Shown piece after piece: positions 28,501-43,500 of a stretch of DNA of 64,000 nucleotides. The stretch spans positions 1 through 64,000 of the forward strand of contig JASANE010005279.1 in NCBI GenBank assembly GCA_030248225.1, read 5' to 3'. The position numbers were made by a program, and so were the translations under genes. Position 1 is the stretch's first letter. Every line of letters starts with the position of its first letter. Below the pieces are notes generated by a model, which was not told the DNA's origin, ran no database searches, and saw nothing but the letters and a program-made list of their open reading frames with translations. Origin of the DNA: Trileptium ribeirensis (taxonomy: Eukaryota > Nematoda > Enoplea > Enoplida > Thoracostomopsidae).

Positions 28501-31500
28501 CCGAAAAACCTATGTATTGAACATTATTGATGTCCTGCAAGCAATAAATAATCAAACAAATAAAAATCCATACCTTTTTGAAAATCGGCTTCGTCTACCG
28601 TAAAATTCTTTAAAGCTCATGAAAAGGTATGATATAGTCAAGTTGGACTACAAATGGCAATACCATCGTATTCGGCGTCCTGAATAAGCTAATAGACACT
28701 TGTTGTAAGGTAAAAACCCGCAACAACACGCCGAAATTTGAAAAAATCTCCATTTCTGACAAAATGACGACGAGCCATATTCGGGCCACAGCGGCCATGA
28801 GTGGTTCCACGAATGCCATAGAATTTGTAAATCTCGAAGGGCTTATGTGCGTTTTTCTTTGCGAAGACTGCGTCGCGAGATATGTGTTGCGAAACATGAC
28901 ATGGCCAAATTTAACAAAGAACCCTTAACCCAGTTTTTTGACATTATGATTCCGGAGATGGGGTCGGAGCTGTTCGCGTTCAATTAAATGGCACAGACAC
29001 CCTCATCACTTTTGCTATCAAATAAAAAATCTATCGAAATCCATAAGCCCCAAGATGAGTTGTGCGTGGCAGAAACATGCAAAAACAAATTCAGGGGGAA
29101 AGATCGTGAAAAATATTTTGTCTGTTTCTGTCAGATATAACTCGTCTTGGGCAGATGGATTTCGGTAATTTTTTATTAGACAGTAAAAGTGATGATGGTG
29201 TTCCCTTTAGTTGAGCACAAACAGCTTCGACCCCATCTTCGGCGTCAAAATGTAAAAAAACATGTTTTTGCCAAATCTAACCATGCAGGTAATAGTCTTT
29301 CGAAGCCCAAAATATCGTGACACAGACTTAGCATCAAAAAAATCATATCAGCTCATCGAGATATACACCTTTTTTGACCACTATTTATTTTGCGGCTACT
29401 CCCTGGTCTGTTGTGGGCCTGAATATGATCATAGACACTTTGCCAGAATATTGATTTTTCAAATATCGGCATGTTATTGCGTGTTTTTACCTTAATACTT
29501 TAGGATATATCAATCACGCTGAATACGATGGTTTTGCTATCTGTATTCCTACTTGACTATATTATACCTTTTTATGGGGTTTCAAGCGTTTTACTGTCGG
29601 CGAACCAGATTTTCAAATTGCATCGTGTTTTTATTTTTCATTTATGTATTGCGCGCATGGTCAAGAACGATCTACATAGCCTTCTCAGAACATGTAGGTT
29701 TGATTATATATAGCCGAGCACGAATATTCACGTCATTTCAGATGTTTTCAGTAAACTTAGGATCAATTAAGCCGATTACCATAATATAGTCTGTCCTTGT
29801 GTGACGAATGTTCTACGTATTGTTGTTTCGGTAAGCTGGATACGACGGTTTAGTTATCTAGAAACTAGCTGGAATACTTCGTACGTTTTCATTATTTGTT
29901 TTCGATGGGTTTAGGCCCAACAATGTTTTAGGGTTTTCAATGGGTTCAGTGAGCAGAGGTTTTAGTAAATAATTACATCAAACACAAAGCCTGTTATAAG
30001 GTTATTACACAAAATGACCACTTTATGAATCACACGCGCTCTGTTTCACCCTCGCTAGCGAGATACTAGTTTATTACGCGTTGACACTAAACACGTTATG
30101 TCACTAAGATGAGTTATATTATGAATACAGTGAGTACCGAAACGCAGATTAACTTAACGTGTGAAAATCAAGACCAAAATTCCGCCAAATAGCCAACCCA
30201 AATGGCATAAATTTTATCGCTAAAGTGATTGAAAACAGCTATAAGTACTGAAAGCATGGTGTCAGTACAAAAGCCTAGAGCCGCATGTCTATGTCCTTCA
30301 CACATATTCTTATGTTAAACTAAACATGAAACATGTGTTCATAAACTTACAGGATATAATTTTAGACCATCACTCGTAAAGATAATGAATGAAGTAACGA
30401 TAAAACGTTGTAATGGGTTAAAATTAAGGTAAAAATATTAAAAAAATATCAGCCGAAACTTCTAACGTACCTACAACGTTAACCACCGGGATAACGACAT
30501 TTTCGCGTCCGTACGACAAATCTTTCATCGCCGCAAGTACATTAAGAAGACCATCGTCAGTCTTGGTCGGCACATGAAATTCTTTGGTTGGATCAATTCG
30601 GTAGTCAAACGAAAACATATCAATCGTTAGCTTACTGTTGGTGGTAAAGAGATGGTTTGCTAGGGCACGTGACGTTTTCAGCATTTGCCCACACGGACTT
30701 CGGTAAACAACATTCTAACACAGTAAAAATAAAATACGCGATTTTTAACAATAATACAATAACTAAAAAAACTATAACAACGCTGAAAATGGCATAATAT
30801 AATAACACAAAAGAACCTAGCATTTTACAAGTTACAACAAAATTTCCTAAACAAGAATTGAAACAAGGAGCTCCTGGTTATAAAATCATTGAAAGCTATA
30901 TTTATAGCTGTCGCGCTCATCTGACCCAAAATACACTAACAAAAACCATATGTCTAAAATCGGTTGAAAAGACCTATTCATATTGTTGTCTGCCTGAACT
31001 GACACCGTCACAAAGGAGGTTCAATATACTATCTTGTCAACGTGCATACTTTCTACACCACATTAGCTAAAGACACCACGCGATCCTGTTATGCACGAAT
31101 GCTCTGCCCTCAACCATCCTCTTTTGTCATTAGCGATTGGAGGTCGTTTGATCGGCGTATCAGTGATCCGTCAACATAGAAGAACATTAAAATTGGTGCT
31201 TTGGGCAAAGCATCCAAAACGTTAAGAAACGAAATATTGGCCTATTAACGATTACTTCAAAACCCATTATGTAACCAATTTGTGAACATTAGAACTGAAA
31301 ATCTTTATTATCGAACGGAAACTCCAGCGTTTAGTGCTTTAAAGACTGTACACCACATGTGATGTTTGCAATTTACACGCATTACCATTAATAAAACAAA
31401 ACGTGTTAGCGAAAGGCGGAATGCGAGTTGCCACAGCGTGAGTTGTGAAACGAATTCCATGCCAAACAGCAAATAGGAGCGTTGTGTTTCAACAGAAATT

Positions 31501-34500
31501 CTCCCGTTCTTAAACCAGTGGCCCCGCGTTCGCAAACACAAATTTTTGAATTTGAAATTGGTTATTGCAATGACTATTTTGTTCTCTAACAGAGTTTTGT
31601 ACTTAATGCCAAAAGGGATGGTTGGCGTAGCTTACCTTTACTCATGTATTAATGAGCGAAAAATGGTAGCTAAGGATGTGTGTAACACCGTAAAGAAAAA
31701 ATATAATAGCTAGGATGTGTCGTATACCATAAGGATTTGGTTTACGGTATGTGTGATCTTGACTGTCTATACAGTAGGATCGCGACTATAGTAGACAAAA
31801 GTATCAAACACCGAGGACATTATAACCTAACGTAAACGCCGCATAATGCCTGTCAAACATGACTGCGGGAATTCGAAAAACAAACTTCGAGCAAACAATT
31901 AGCATTTACCATGCCATAATGGTGTCGAACGTCAGTTGACTTAGAGTAGGGTAGATGGTCTCGGCGGGGGAACGGGGGCTAAGTCCAGTAGGTATATTTT
32001 TTAATTGTTAGGTTCCCAATTTTGCTGAACATTTCCCAATTTTTATAAATTTTCCCCACTCTTTGTTAATTTTACCACAAATTATTTTTGTTAACTTCCA
32101 CCCAAACTTTGTAAAAAAATTTCCGCGCGCCCTGGTCGCGCGGCAGCGGCGTGAACGACCGGGGCGGCGATGCCTTCAGGGAGGGGTGGTAGATTTGGCC
32201 TAAGGGTTGTCATACTTAGAGACCAAACGCCTTTACCCCTATCGACATCTATGCAGAACAGCTATGCAAGGTTTTTTGTTGCGCAAGTAAGTCTGGACCT
32301 AGGGCAACTTCGGCTTCGGAGGCATAGAGTTTTCTAATAAATTCTATTACAAAGTGCAGGCTTTCAGCCGTTTGTGCTTACATCTTTATATTGCTTGCTG
32401 CTGGTTTCACGGATGATCCTCATCGTTTATCTTGGCTTGGAAAAGGCAGAGAATAATTTATTGTCTTTGACGACGTTAGCCTACAAATCCAACAACCCTT
32501 GCGTAACATATGTAAGTATCGCATTAGATTCCTACGGTTATTCTGCTTTCGCCTATTGTACGTACCTTCTGTCGACTAAATGGATTTTGTACTTTTATCA
32601 TTTCGCGTTGCCATCCACAACGCAGCGGAATGGCAAGCGGGTTTTCATATTTGAAAACGTCGTCGTTACGGGATTCAGCAGGACCCTGACAGCGTTCCGA
32701 ACAAATCTCATGCGATTCCTATAAATACTGTTGCTAGCAACAATTACAGTCAAAATCAAAATAATGAGGTTGGACAAAAACTGAACAAAATTTAGTGTAA
32801 TTTCTTCATTTTCATTAAATCGAAAGCCGACTGTTTCCGGTAAGCTGAGAAAGAATTTCGGCTCCGTTAAAACGATAAGCATTCGTTTGCATTTTAAGCA
32901 AATCTGTTTGACTAAGGTACAACAAAAACGGATCTTACGGTACGGTCGTATTGGATTATTGGTATAAAATCCATGAAGAAAAACATAACCATGAGACAAA
33001 TACGTGTCTGCATTTTGCCATGTCGTCATTATGCATTACAATATTTGCGAATCAGCATTTATTGCTGCGCCTGAATGTTTTAATTCAATATAAATGACAT
33101 TGGCACGCTGAAAAACCACTAACACAGCTTCACGAAACGTTTACCATCCTTGTGTGAAATTACTTACTAAGAGAGATTAAACACTCTCAGTATCGACTCT
33201 ATCGAACTTCTTTTAACAAAGATATTCTTTTTGTTGATAAAATTCTGAACGATCTAACGATTTTAATCTCATTATATTTGTCATTTTAATGCTCAACAGA
33301 GCTGCTGGCTTGTCCGCAGCGCGTGGAACGCCCACTTCCTAAACCCCCATGTCAACCGCGCCACTAGGCCGAAACCCCATGTACAACAAATCCAAAAATT
33401 TTCATGTATCAAAATTATGCTTTTTTGTATGCAAAATGTTTTTAAACATTAATTACAACTACAGTTACAATCAGAATTAAGTGCGCAAAAAACGATCGAA
33501 GCTTCATTCGATTTCGATCGTTAGCGTTTAATCGAAAATCGATCGTTTAAACGAAATTCGATTAATTTAACAAATTTCGATTGCGTGAAAATAAAAATTT
33601 AATAAAACATGTTAGTTCGCGTTTAATACTTAACGAATTTAGATTGTGTTGAAATAAAAAATATTAGTTTGCGTTTAATTTAACGAATTTCGTTTAAACC
33701 AAGATTGCGTTTTCTTTCGATTTAGGCTGTGTTCGATTTTATAACACTTAATTCTGAGTGTAACTGTATTTCTAATGCTAAATCGTCGTTTTATAGCCTG
33801 AAAATATTCGTGCGACAGTAAAAATATATGAAAATATGCAAATATTTAGCGTCTTAAGCAAAATTTATGCTACCACTTTCAAATTTTCCCCGAGAATGAA
33901 CAAGTCACCTCCTGACAAGTTCCTCCCTCGCTTTTCGGAAGGCTGTGTAGAGGCCAAAGCTAGGGTCACAATCGAAAACGTTTTTCAAATTCATCGCCTG
34001 AACAACACTAAGTTCTTTGTCATGCACAGAGTTTTTGAAAATTCAATTAATAATACTGTGCAGATTTAGGCATCTTTAATTCAAAGTAATTTTGAAAAAG
34101 GATGTCTCTAAAAATGCAACCCTGTATAACCGCTTGCGACTAAGGTATGATTCTACTTGTAGCTGACAAATTTTAATTTGGTTTAATTTAATTAATTTTA
34201 AATTCTACGCTGCTACAATTTCTAACCAATTACGCTTTCCTTTTCTTCTGCTAACTATAACTAATCAATAGCTTTCGTATACGTTTGCAAAACGGTTTCG
34301 TTTCTAAAATGCCTTAACAAACATAATATGGGCAATGTTTGTTCGAAAATATTACCAAAATTAAAAAAAATTACTTAGTGATTAATCAAAGGTACTTCGA
34401 TTCCGATCTACATAACTTCGCAAGTGTATGTACGTTTTAATATACGACATTCGTTTGCCCTATACAAATATCACATGATTGAGTCACCGATTAACTTCAT

Positions 34501-37500
34501 TATTTGCCTTTAAGTACACCGAATTTAGATTCCAACAGTACATGCAGCAATGTTCAAATATTTCGTGATGTACAGGTGATGTAACTTTCTTCAGGCTTAT
34601 TCAAACTTGGTTTTAACTCACGTTCCAAAGGAACATTCGCACAGGCTCACTATGTACGTTTGCACTTAAGTAACGATGAACCAACAACCATATTTTACAT
34701 TACGCACAGTTTATTTTCACATGTAACTGGAATGGAATAGCTAAATTCCATTGCTGCTGTACCTGTTTCAAGTAATTTAGCAATATTTGCGCCGTCCGTG
34801 CTACGAGAATGTACATTTTTAATCGCTATCACAAAAACAAAAATTTTTTACCATGGATTTAAGAAATATCAATAATATTTCAGTATTGCTAGGTTACTGC
34901 ATATGAGTTCAAATAGCTAAAATAACTGCAATGAAATACCGTTCACACATTCGACTAGCCTCAATCCCCCCATAATGTAAGGCGCTTTCATCCAGTAATC
35001 TCAGTCCACGGACAGTTCCATTCACCAAACGAGCGGAAAGGTTACAACTTATCGCACTACCATCGATAAAACAAGTGCGCACTTTGGAACAATGATACAG
35101 GCAACCATAAGCAACAACAGCATAGCTGTGCAGACAAACTGGTTACCTATTTCATTTGCGTGAGAACAGTGAAAAGTGTATGCAGAATTACATACACGGT
35201 TGCCCGAGCGCCTGAAGCCCGAAATACTGGAACCTGCTTTCCACAGTAAGTATCCATGCACTAATTATTACACTACCGCTCACTTGTGAGAGGCATCTCT
35301 TTACCAACAGGTCTCGACACCGAATGTAAGCGATCTCGCACTATACCGAAATGAGAATTATTACACTATCGCTCAATTGTAACGGCATGTCTTTACCAAA
35401 AAGTATCGACACCGAAAGTAAGCGATCTCGAACGATACCGAAATGACACTTATTACACTACCGTTGACTTATGATGACATCTATTTAACAAGTAACACCG
35501 AAAGTAAGCGATCTCGCACTATGCCCAAATGACAATAATTATTACACTACCGTTGACTTATGATGGCATCTATTTACCAACAAGTACCAACACCGAAAGT
35601 AAGCGATCTCGCACTATACCGAAATGACAATAATTATTTCACTACCATTGACTTATGATGACATCTATTTACCAACAAGTAACAACACCGAAAGTAAGCG
35701 ATCTCGCACTATACCGAAATGACAATAATTATTACACTACTGTTGACTTATAATGGCATCTCTTCACCAAAAGGTATTGACACTGAAAGTAAGCGATATC
35801 GCCCAATAACCGAAATAATCATTATTACACTACCGCTCACTTGTGACGGCATTTCTTTACCCACAGGTATCGACACCGAAAGTAAGCGATCTCGCACGAT
35901 ACCGAAATGACAACAATTATTATTTTCAGACCGCACACCAGCGGCACTAGCAATAGCTGTGTTGCCAGAAAGTTGTACCGCGCCCTTTGCCGTACTTTTA
36001 CGCGCAGTCTGACGACGACCAGAACTAGACCCTGAAAACGTGATTTAGGAAAATGAAGCGTTTTCTGGGCTGTAACAACATTTTTCAAATCCCTCAATGA
36101 AACGTCCTAAATCTGTCTACAACACTGAACCATCTACAATAATCTTTGCAAAACACAGTGGAGTAGTCACATCGCAGACAGAGCAAACGCAACATTAAAT
36201 AAAGTTACCAAAGAGTAGAAATACGCACAAATCAAGCAAAAATGAACCACAGTATTGTATGCAAGAACTGAATATTTGTAATCATATTTCAGTATTGCAT
36301 AAATCTGCTAGCTTCGGTCAACCATATAGACGTGAACCATTGATTTCAGACGTAAAAATAGTATTAAGCAAAACTTTAATTACAGCAGCTGCACAAAGGG
36401 GACCCCGGGATTTCGGCTTTCGGCAGGGTCCCCCGGTTACGCTACACTGATAAATTTTGGCTTCTCCCCGGTCAACCCACCCAATACATATTTTGAGCTG
36501 ACGCCAAAAATGGTCGTTCTAATAAAAATGGTTATAACAAACTCAATACTGCTTCTTATATTTCGACTATTTATGACAAAATCCTATGTAAATTGAAGCG
36601 CGGTCTGCACAAATACACATTTTCAGACTTAAACAACAATATGCAATAAAAACATAACACATGTTGGAAATGCTTGAAAAAAACACAAAAAAATAGAATC
36701 ATAAATTACCGTGTTGACCTGGAGTGTAGCGTTTTCCAAGCAAGTAACCTGTGGTGGGAGAGAATTCCCCAGGTTGGAGCTGGGGGCCCCAGCTCATTGC
36801 CGCCAAGTAAACTTTTAGAGCTAAGGAATAATGCCAGATATTTTAAGATAAAATAAATTATGATAAAGTATAAAATGCTCTGTTGTGAATATCTCAAGCT
36901 TAAACTAATCTATTAAATAATAAATCTTATGAAACAGATGTACTGACCATCGTTGCTATCGCTAAGCTGCGGATATTCAAACATGGCTTTGCTGCGGTTA
37001 ACAGTTCTATGGGCCTAAAAATAAAAATCCTACACAATAAATAGTGATCTAAAATTATATTGAAATACTGTATGAATGACTTTCTATATAGTGCTTAGTT
37101 TTTGGGTGTGGCTACTAAGACGAACTATGAATGTGGTATCCGAACGATATATCTAGCTTATCCGTGATACCACCTGTGCATGAACAAAGCAACAAATAAT
37201 TATTAGTAATGTCGAAGTTAGCATGTATGTTCAGGACGTCAGAAAATTTCTCCGCAAACCGAAAAAATACAGTCACAATATTTCGTTGGCTCCACTTGCT
37301 GCATCGCTCCATGCGAATATTAATAATTGTGTAAGATTCTCCCATTGTACTAACCTATGTCATTAATAATTTTGCGGATTTTTGCAAAAAAAAAACACAA
37401 TTTTAGAAATATGTATTGAAACTTATAATATTAAACTAGACGTTTAAACGATTGTAGTATTAAAAGACCTTGAAAAGCGTTAGGGATCTTGTTTGCAAAT

Positions 37501-40500
37501 ACTCTATTAGACTTGTGTTTGGTCTACAGAAATGAATGTCAGGAAATTTGAGCAGAAAATTCATTACATAAATTATCAGAAGTGTTACCGGGTATGTCAT
37601 GTATGATCAAAACGCCCACCTTCTTACTACTCCGATGAGCTTCGATGCGATCTTGTTGTTGCTTGTACAATGGTTGAAGTCGAAGTGAGCCACGATAAAT
37701 CCATTCCGTGTGACGAGTCTCAGGAAAATAAAGCTTTGCTTGACTAGAATCCATTTCAAGCACGTGCGCTTGCAACCACTGCCCGTAGTATTCCGTGCGA
37801 ACAATGGCGCCTTGTGGTAGCCGAACCATTGCCTTTTCCGGATAAGTTTTTAGGTATTCGCGAACGAAAGCCTATAAAACTTTTCTATATCAATTAGTCA
37901 ACATTATATAAATCCTAATTAAGAGCGAAGAAGTAACAAACAAATTATAAAATTTAAAAGTAGAAGTTTTATTTTCCAACCACAATGTAGCGAGGGAGGA
38001 AAAAGCAAACAACGAGCGAGCAAAGCAACAGTCAATGTGGCGAACACTGCATTTTTGTATCAACATAACCAACATGTGAGCCTAGTTATACGCCGAATTG
38101 CTTACCAAACATACAACGCGCATAATTGTATTGTGAAAAAATAAGACACAATCTCCGAAATAACGTGCAATGATTGTTGAGCACTATTTCGATCATTTGG
38201 CACTACGATCAACAAATAATTTATCCTATCAAAATGAGTGCGTTCCGGTACCGCAATGTACAATCACGGCGAGAAATAAGTGTGAAATAATCAAAAGAAA
38301 TCGATCAGGATTTCAATCCATTTCGATTAATGGAAATTCAATCGATTTCGATTATGGCGCAATTAAACAAATCTAACATTAATTCATCAAATCTAAATTT
38401 TTTCGATTAAATTAAATTTCGATCGACTGCGATTTCGATTAATTTCAATTTTGAGCGCGTTCGACTGCACTTATTTTTGGCCGGGAGTGCACGTTGTTTT
38501 GCTAACGAAACAACTTGCAAAAAAATTAACCTTTATCATAAGCCAAGTTCAAACTTTCAATTTATATTTGAATTTTACTAAGAAAGACGAAAACAAAAAA
38601 CTTGGAGACACATACTGAAAATAGCTTAAGATCAATAGCATATAGCATCAAGCTGCGGACGTGGCTTTGATAATCCAATTTTGATAGTTATATCAACTTT
38701 AGTTTTCTGCAGCGATATCAAACAACTGCAATCGAGTCCATATGCTTGTTTAGACATGATAATTTTTGTGCTACTTCTATATATCCGATGGTTGGTAGCC
38801 ACATGTACCACTTTTATGATATTCTATAACATTATACAAGTCGTCGCACCTTCGTTCCTTGATCACCGTCATCGCAATCCATGTCATCGACAACGTCAGG
38901 ACCTTTTTTAAAATCAATAACCCGATACACTTTGCGACAGTATTTCGTATAGCCATCATCGAAAAATAGCAAATAGCGCTGCGAGTTTCGAACGCCCGGC
39001 ATTTCTGCAACAATGCCGGCGACTAAAGCTGGACCCGCGCGTGTTCGGTTTGCAACTACAACACACAAAATATATACCAGTAATTTACGAGCCTCGAGGA
39101 AACGTAGCGCGCATGGCTAGCAAGTCTGCGCTCAACAACTTACTCCCATGTTCCAAGTCGATCAAGATGACTCCATTCAAAAAGTCATAGAAAAATAACA
39201 ATACATCAGCAATATTTAAAGTTCCACACAGCGACAATTCCCAGTACATTTCAAACATATACAACGCTTAATTACTTTCAGCAATGTCCAAAAGGTGTGA
39301 TTTTCTAAAAACTTATAAATCTCAACTTGCAAGGCACATTATAATCTTCGATATCATTATTTCATGTAGAAGCCCCCCCCCGCGCAAGGTTCAATGATAA
39401 AATAACTTGGTAAAAATGACCATTTTGCTGAAAGTTTTACCCACCTACAGGGTTTTGACACACGACACATACAGTGTACGTTTTAAACAATAAAACCATC
39501 ATGTCTAACGAGCTAAACAATCGTATAATATCATCGTTCACACCAAGAAGCAAGAAACCTTCATTGTCATATTTTTGAAAATTTTACTTTATTGAAATTA
39601 TTATTATTTTTAACTTTTGCGCATAGCTTGTGGCTGGCTGCTCCGGCACAATAATGGAGTATCAGCAAAAATGTGAATTTCGATGATGCACGGCTACCTC
39701 CATTATGGATTCGATGCCAATGAAAGGATTCATAGCCTAAAATGTTGAGGAACCCAAATAGCTAAAATTAACAAGTTGTCAAGTCATAGTGGCCAGAATT
39801 TAATACTTATCAGCAGCAATCAGAAATGACAAAGTGCTCAAACTACGAGCTTGAATTTATTGTTGCATCTGCGAGGAAATCTACGATGCAGTCGGACACC
39901 ATTAAAATATACTTCATAACAGTGAAGAATAAGCACTAAAATTGGTCCTCCGAATAGGGTTTTTTCAAAAAGTACCTTGGTCCAGCTTGAGGGCAGTGAA
40001 TTTCTTTTGGATCCAGACCTTAAACATTGGGCCTAGACTTACAATTTTTGGCTCAAGAAATTAACGAATTTTACACAATAAAGAAACGTAATTACATAGC
40101 CAAGATTCTCATGTCCCAAGCCAGGATAAAGATGAGGCCAGGCATGCAACCAACAGCAAACAACTATACACACACGTAAGCACGAACGGCTGTAAGCCTA
40201 CACTTGTAATAGAATTTATTGGCAAATCGTGCGTCTCCGAAGCCCAAACTGCTCTGGATCCAAAAATTTTTTTGGGTTTACGTAAAAATATTTCGGTCCA
40301 GACCTATGGACTCAAAAACCTTGCTTCCAACTATATAGCATATAAAAACTATTTATAATCATTTTTGCCTGTGATGACTGGATAAATTTTTGTTTCCACA
40401 TAGTGAAAAAACAGATACTATCTAGAGCACGGTGTATGAAGCGTCTGCATCCTAAACGTTATATGCTCGCTTCCTTAGCTAGATTTTCACAGGACAACTC

Positions 40501-43500
40501 TCGGAGCATGGAAACATTTTGTGCACAAGGGATTGCCAATTTAAGGAATATAAGTGAAAATGCTAAACACAGAAATGCAAATTTAATAACTATTTTGCAG
40601 CAAATTTTTGGGAAATTATTGGCTAGACTGGACAAGCGCAAGCATATTTAAGTCCCGGCGACACATAATAAAATATATATAACAACATATATAAAATAGT
40701 TTTAGAATTACCCGTCCCATCAAAACAATTCCCGTGAAAACGCCAATACCTGCGGGGCGATTTCGCCACAACATCAGGCGACTGAAGTGCGGTTAAAGGG
40801 ACACCTCTGCCAGACCCCCATTGGTAACAATCCAGATGACCTTGCGAACAGCTGTAAGCAGTGTGAGACAACATCGCGCTGACACAAAAAAATAACAAAT
40901 CATTACAAATTACAGCATTACCTTTTGGCCCTTCTGTATACTCCGCAACTACTCGAGTTCCAGCTGGCTGTATCCAATTAAACGGTTTTGCAAATGCGAC
41001 ATGTTTCGCACTGATATCGTAGAATGTTTTCGAGTTGACAAATTTTATTGTATATTCACGGTTTGGTTCATTTGGATCTATAACGGTACTTGATAGTAAC
41101 TAAAAGTTCCAAAATCAATAATGCTAACTAGCCTGTGCACAATCTTTTGAAAAGTGCGGTAACTATGTTGAGTGGGAGGTGGTTACTTTCCGGCGAAAAT
41201 TTCAAATTGGGGGAATTTTGTTCGATACACTCATATTTCCATGTTTTAGGGTACTTTTAACCGTCGAACAAGTATTTTCGGCATAGCATCTTAGCATTAG
41301 AAAGTGCAGTAATTAATGTTTAAAAATGTTTAGCAGACAGAAATCAAAAATTTATGACATTAACAAATTTAGTTGAACATGGAGGTTTCGAGTTTCGACC
41401 GAACAGGAAGAGACAGACAGGGAAAATTTGGCCATGGCGGCGGAAATTGGTACATGAGGGGAATAAAGTAAGCGGAGTTTCTACTGCGGACGCCATGGGG
41501 AAATCGTGAAAATTTCGTTTTTGTCTGTCGCTGTTATTCAACTCATGTTTGGCTGGATGAATTTCAATAAAAATCTTTGTTCTATACCAAAATTGACCAA
41601 GACATACCCTTTATTTGAACGCGCCGTGTCTATCTTCCAGGTTAAATTGTCAAAAACAGGTTTTAAGGTTCTTTGGCAAATCTGGCCATACGGATATCAC
41701 TGTTTCGCAGCCCATATCTCATACAAGCTTCGCATCGAGACCACCATCAGAATCAGCCCACCGATTTTTCAAATTTAGACATGTCATTGTGTGTTTTTGC
41801 CTTACAATGAGTACAATTACAATCAGAATTAAGTGCTTTAAACGCAAACGATCGAAATCGAACGAATATTCGATCGATTTTTGAGCACTTAATTCTGCTT
41901 GTAACTGTACCTATTAGGTTATCAATCACGCTGGATATGATGGCTTTGCTATCTACTAGTCTAACTTGACTCTATTATACTTTTTTTGGGGTTCAAGGTT
42001 TTAATCTCGACAAAGCAGTTTTCCAAAATGTAGTGTGTTTTCATTTGATTATGTATTGCGTACAAGGTAATATGAATGATCTATATTTGTATTTTTATGG
42101 CCAAATACAATGATTTGGATATATCGAGTCCATCGTGCATATTTCATGCCATTTCATTGATTTTCAATAGATTTAGGGTCAATAAACCCTATTTCAAGAA
42201 TACAGACTGTCTTCAGTAGTTTGTGATATGGAATCAAAAATAAACTATATAGAGGTTTTAGTATATAACAATAATAATGGATTTAGAGCTGAAAGCAACT
42301 GTACAGGGCACTGAGAATTATGTAAGTTTTTCGGTAGGCTGATTATCATGGTTCGACTGCTCTGGCCTCTCCATTATGGAAGGGCCCCCAATCGGCAATT
42401 CGCCACCCCATCACCAAAATCCCCTCATGTTCGCTCCACCCAACTCCATAAGATCCCCATGATATTGACTCAAAACATACTGAAATAAAAATACGTGGTG
42501 GTAGTAGCTTCTGGGTGATTTATAAGGCAGTAACTACTCCTAATAATACTTTAAATGTCGAAAATGTGTACATAAAACAAAAAAAATTGCCAATAATATG
42601 CGCAACACTGAAATTTCTTCAACCCCGCCATTCGAGATTTTTCCCCGGGAATAAAATTGAGGACCCCTATGGAAATCCCATTGACTATTTTCGGCAAATG
42701 GAAAGGCCAGTTGCCTATGGGTCAGCACGAATATTTTATACCTTTCAAAGGTTTCCAATGGGCTTGGCGTCACTGAAACCGATTTCCAAAGGTCTTCAAT
42801 AGTTTGGTAGATGGCATCAAAACAGTTTATATATAGGTTCTCGGTACGCTGCATACGATGGGTTCGTTATCTAAAAACAAGCATACATATTTCATGTTGG
42901 TTAAAATGTTAGTTATTTTCGATAGGTTTAGGGTAGATAAGATTCTAAGTTTTTCATTGGGTTCAGGGATTCATAGGTATTAGGTTAGTATATACATCAA
43001 ACACAGCCTGTTCCAGGTGAATAGACAAAATAACTTAAAAATGGCACCACGGTCGCTCCGTTTCATCGTCGTATGCGAGATACTAGTTATTACTAAATAT
43101 TTAGCAGCTGGATCCGGCTGTATCATTCTATGGTCCGATTCTAACAGGATGCTCAACGGGATAACGAAAAAATTGTTCAAGCAAAAGGTGATAAATTTGT
43201 TGGCGAAATGATTAAATTGCTTGGTAGAAATATGTATAATTTGGTTCAAAGTTTCGAAATACAAAGTATGACTTAAACTTTGCGTAGCGAGTGTAACATC
43301 AAAGAGGATACAATAAATTTTTAATATGCTTCAGCGCAGGCATAACCACGAAAACCACTCTAATAAATAATTTAACGGTGAATTATACCACGGCTGAACT
43401 TGAAGTTTGTCACACTGTGAGCGATACTCAGAAATTGAGCCTTGTATTTAACCCTAGGCACAAAAAAACTTGGAACAACTCCATTTCAAGGCATAACGTA

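Larger units (their letters stand above)
41500..43100. mobile_element. Inverted-repeat element E3, right arm with nested insertions
   Basis: The right end ('cctgtt...cacggtcgctccgtttcat', ending near 43092 with 'gcgagatactagtt') matches the right end of E2. The order of words inward follows E2's right arm ('atcaatcacgctgg', 'atgttttca', 'gttatctaaaaac'). No left arm was found. A MITE (41814-41907) and a CTGGCCT element (42362-42710) sit inside it. The left limit is approximate. Confidence 0.6.

Noticed and set aside
32598..33029. 143-codon minus-strand frame, the longest in the window
   Set aside because: The true SETDB1 MBD exon overlaps it in a different frame with splice sites on both sides; the long frame is chance.
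34900..35140. Minus-strand frame [10 protein letters not shown]...GLRLLDE as a possible extra SETDB1 exon
   Set aside because: Its phases do not fit the neighbouring exons, and the family has no such segment between linker and MBD.
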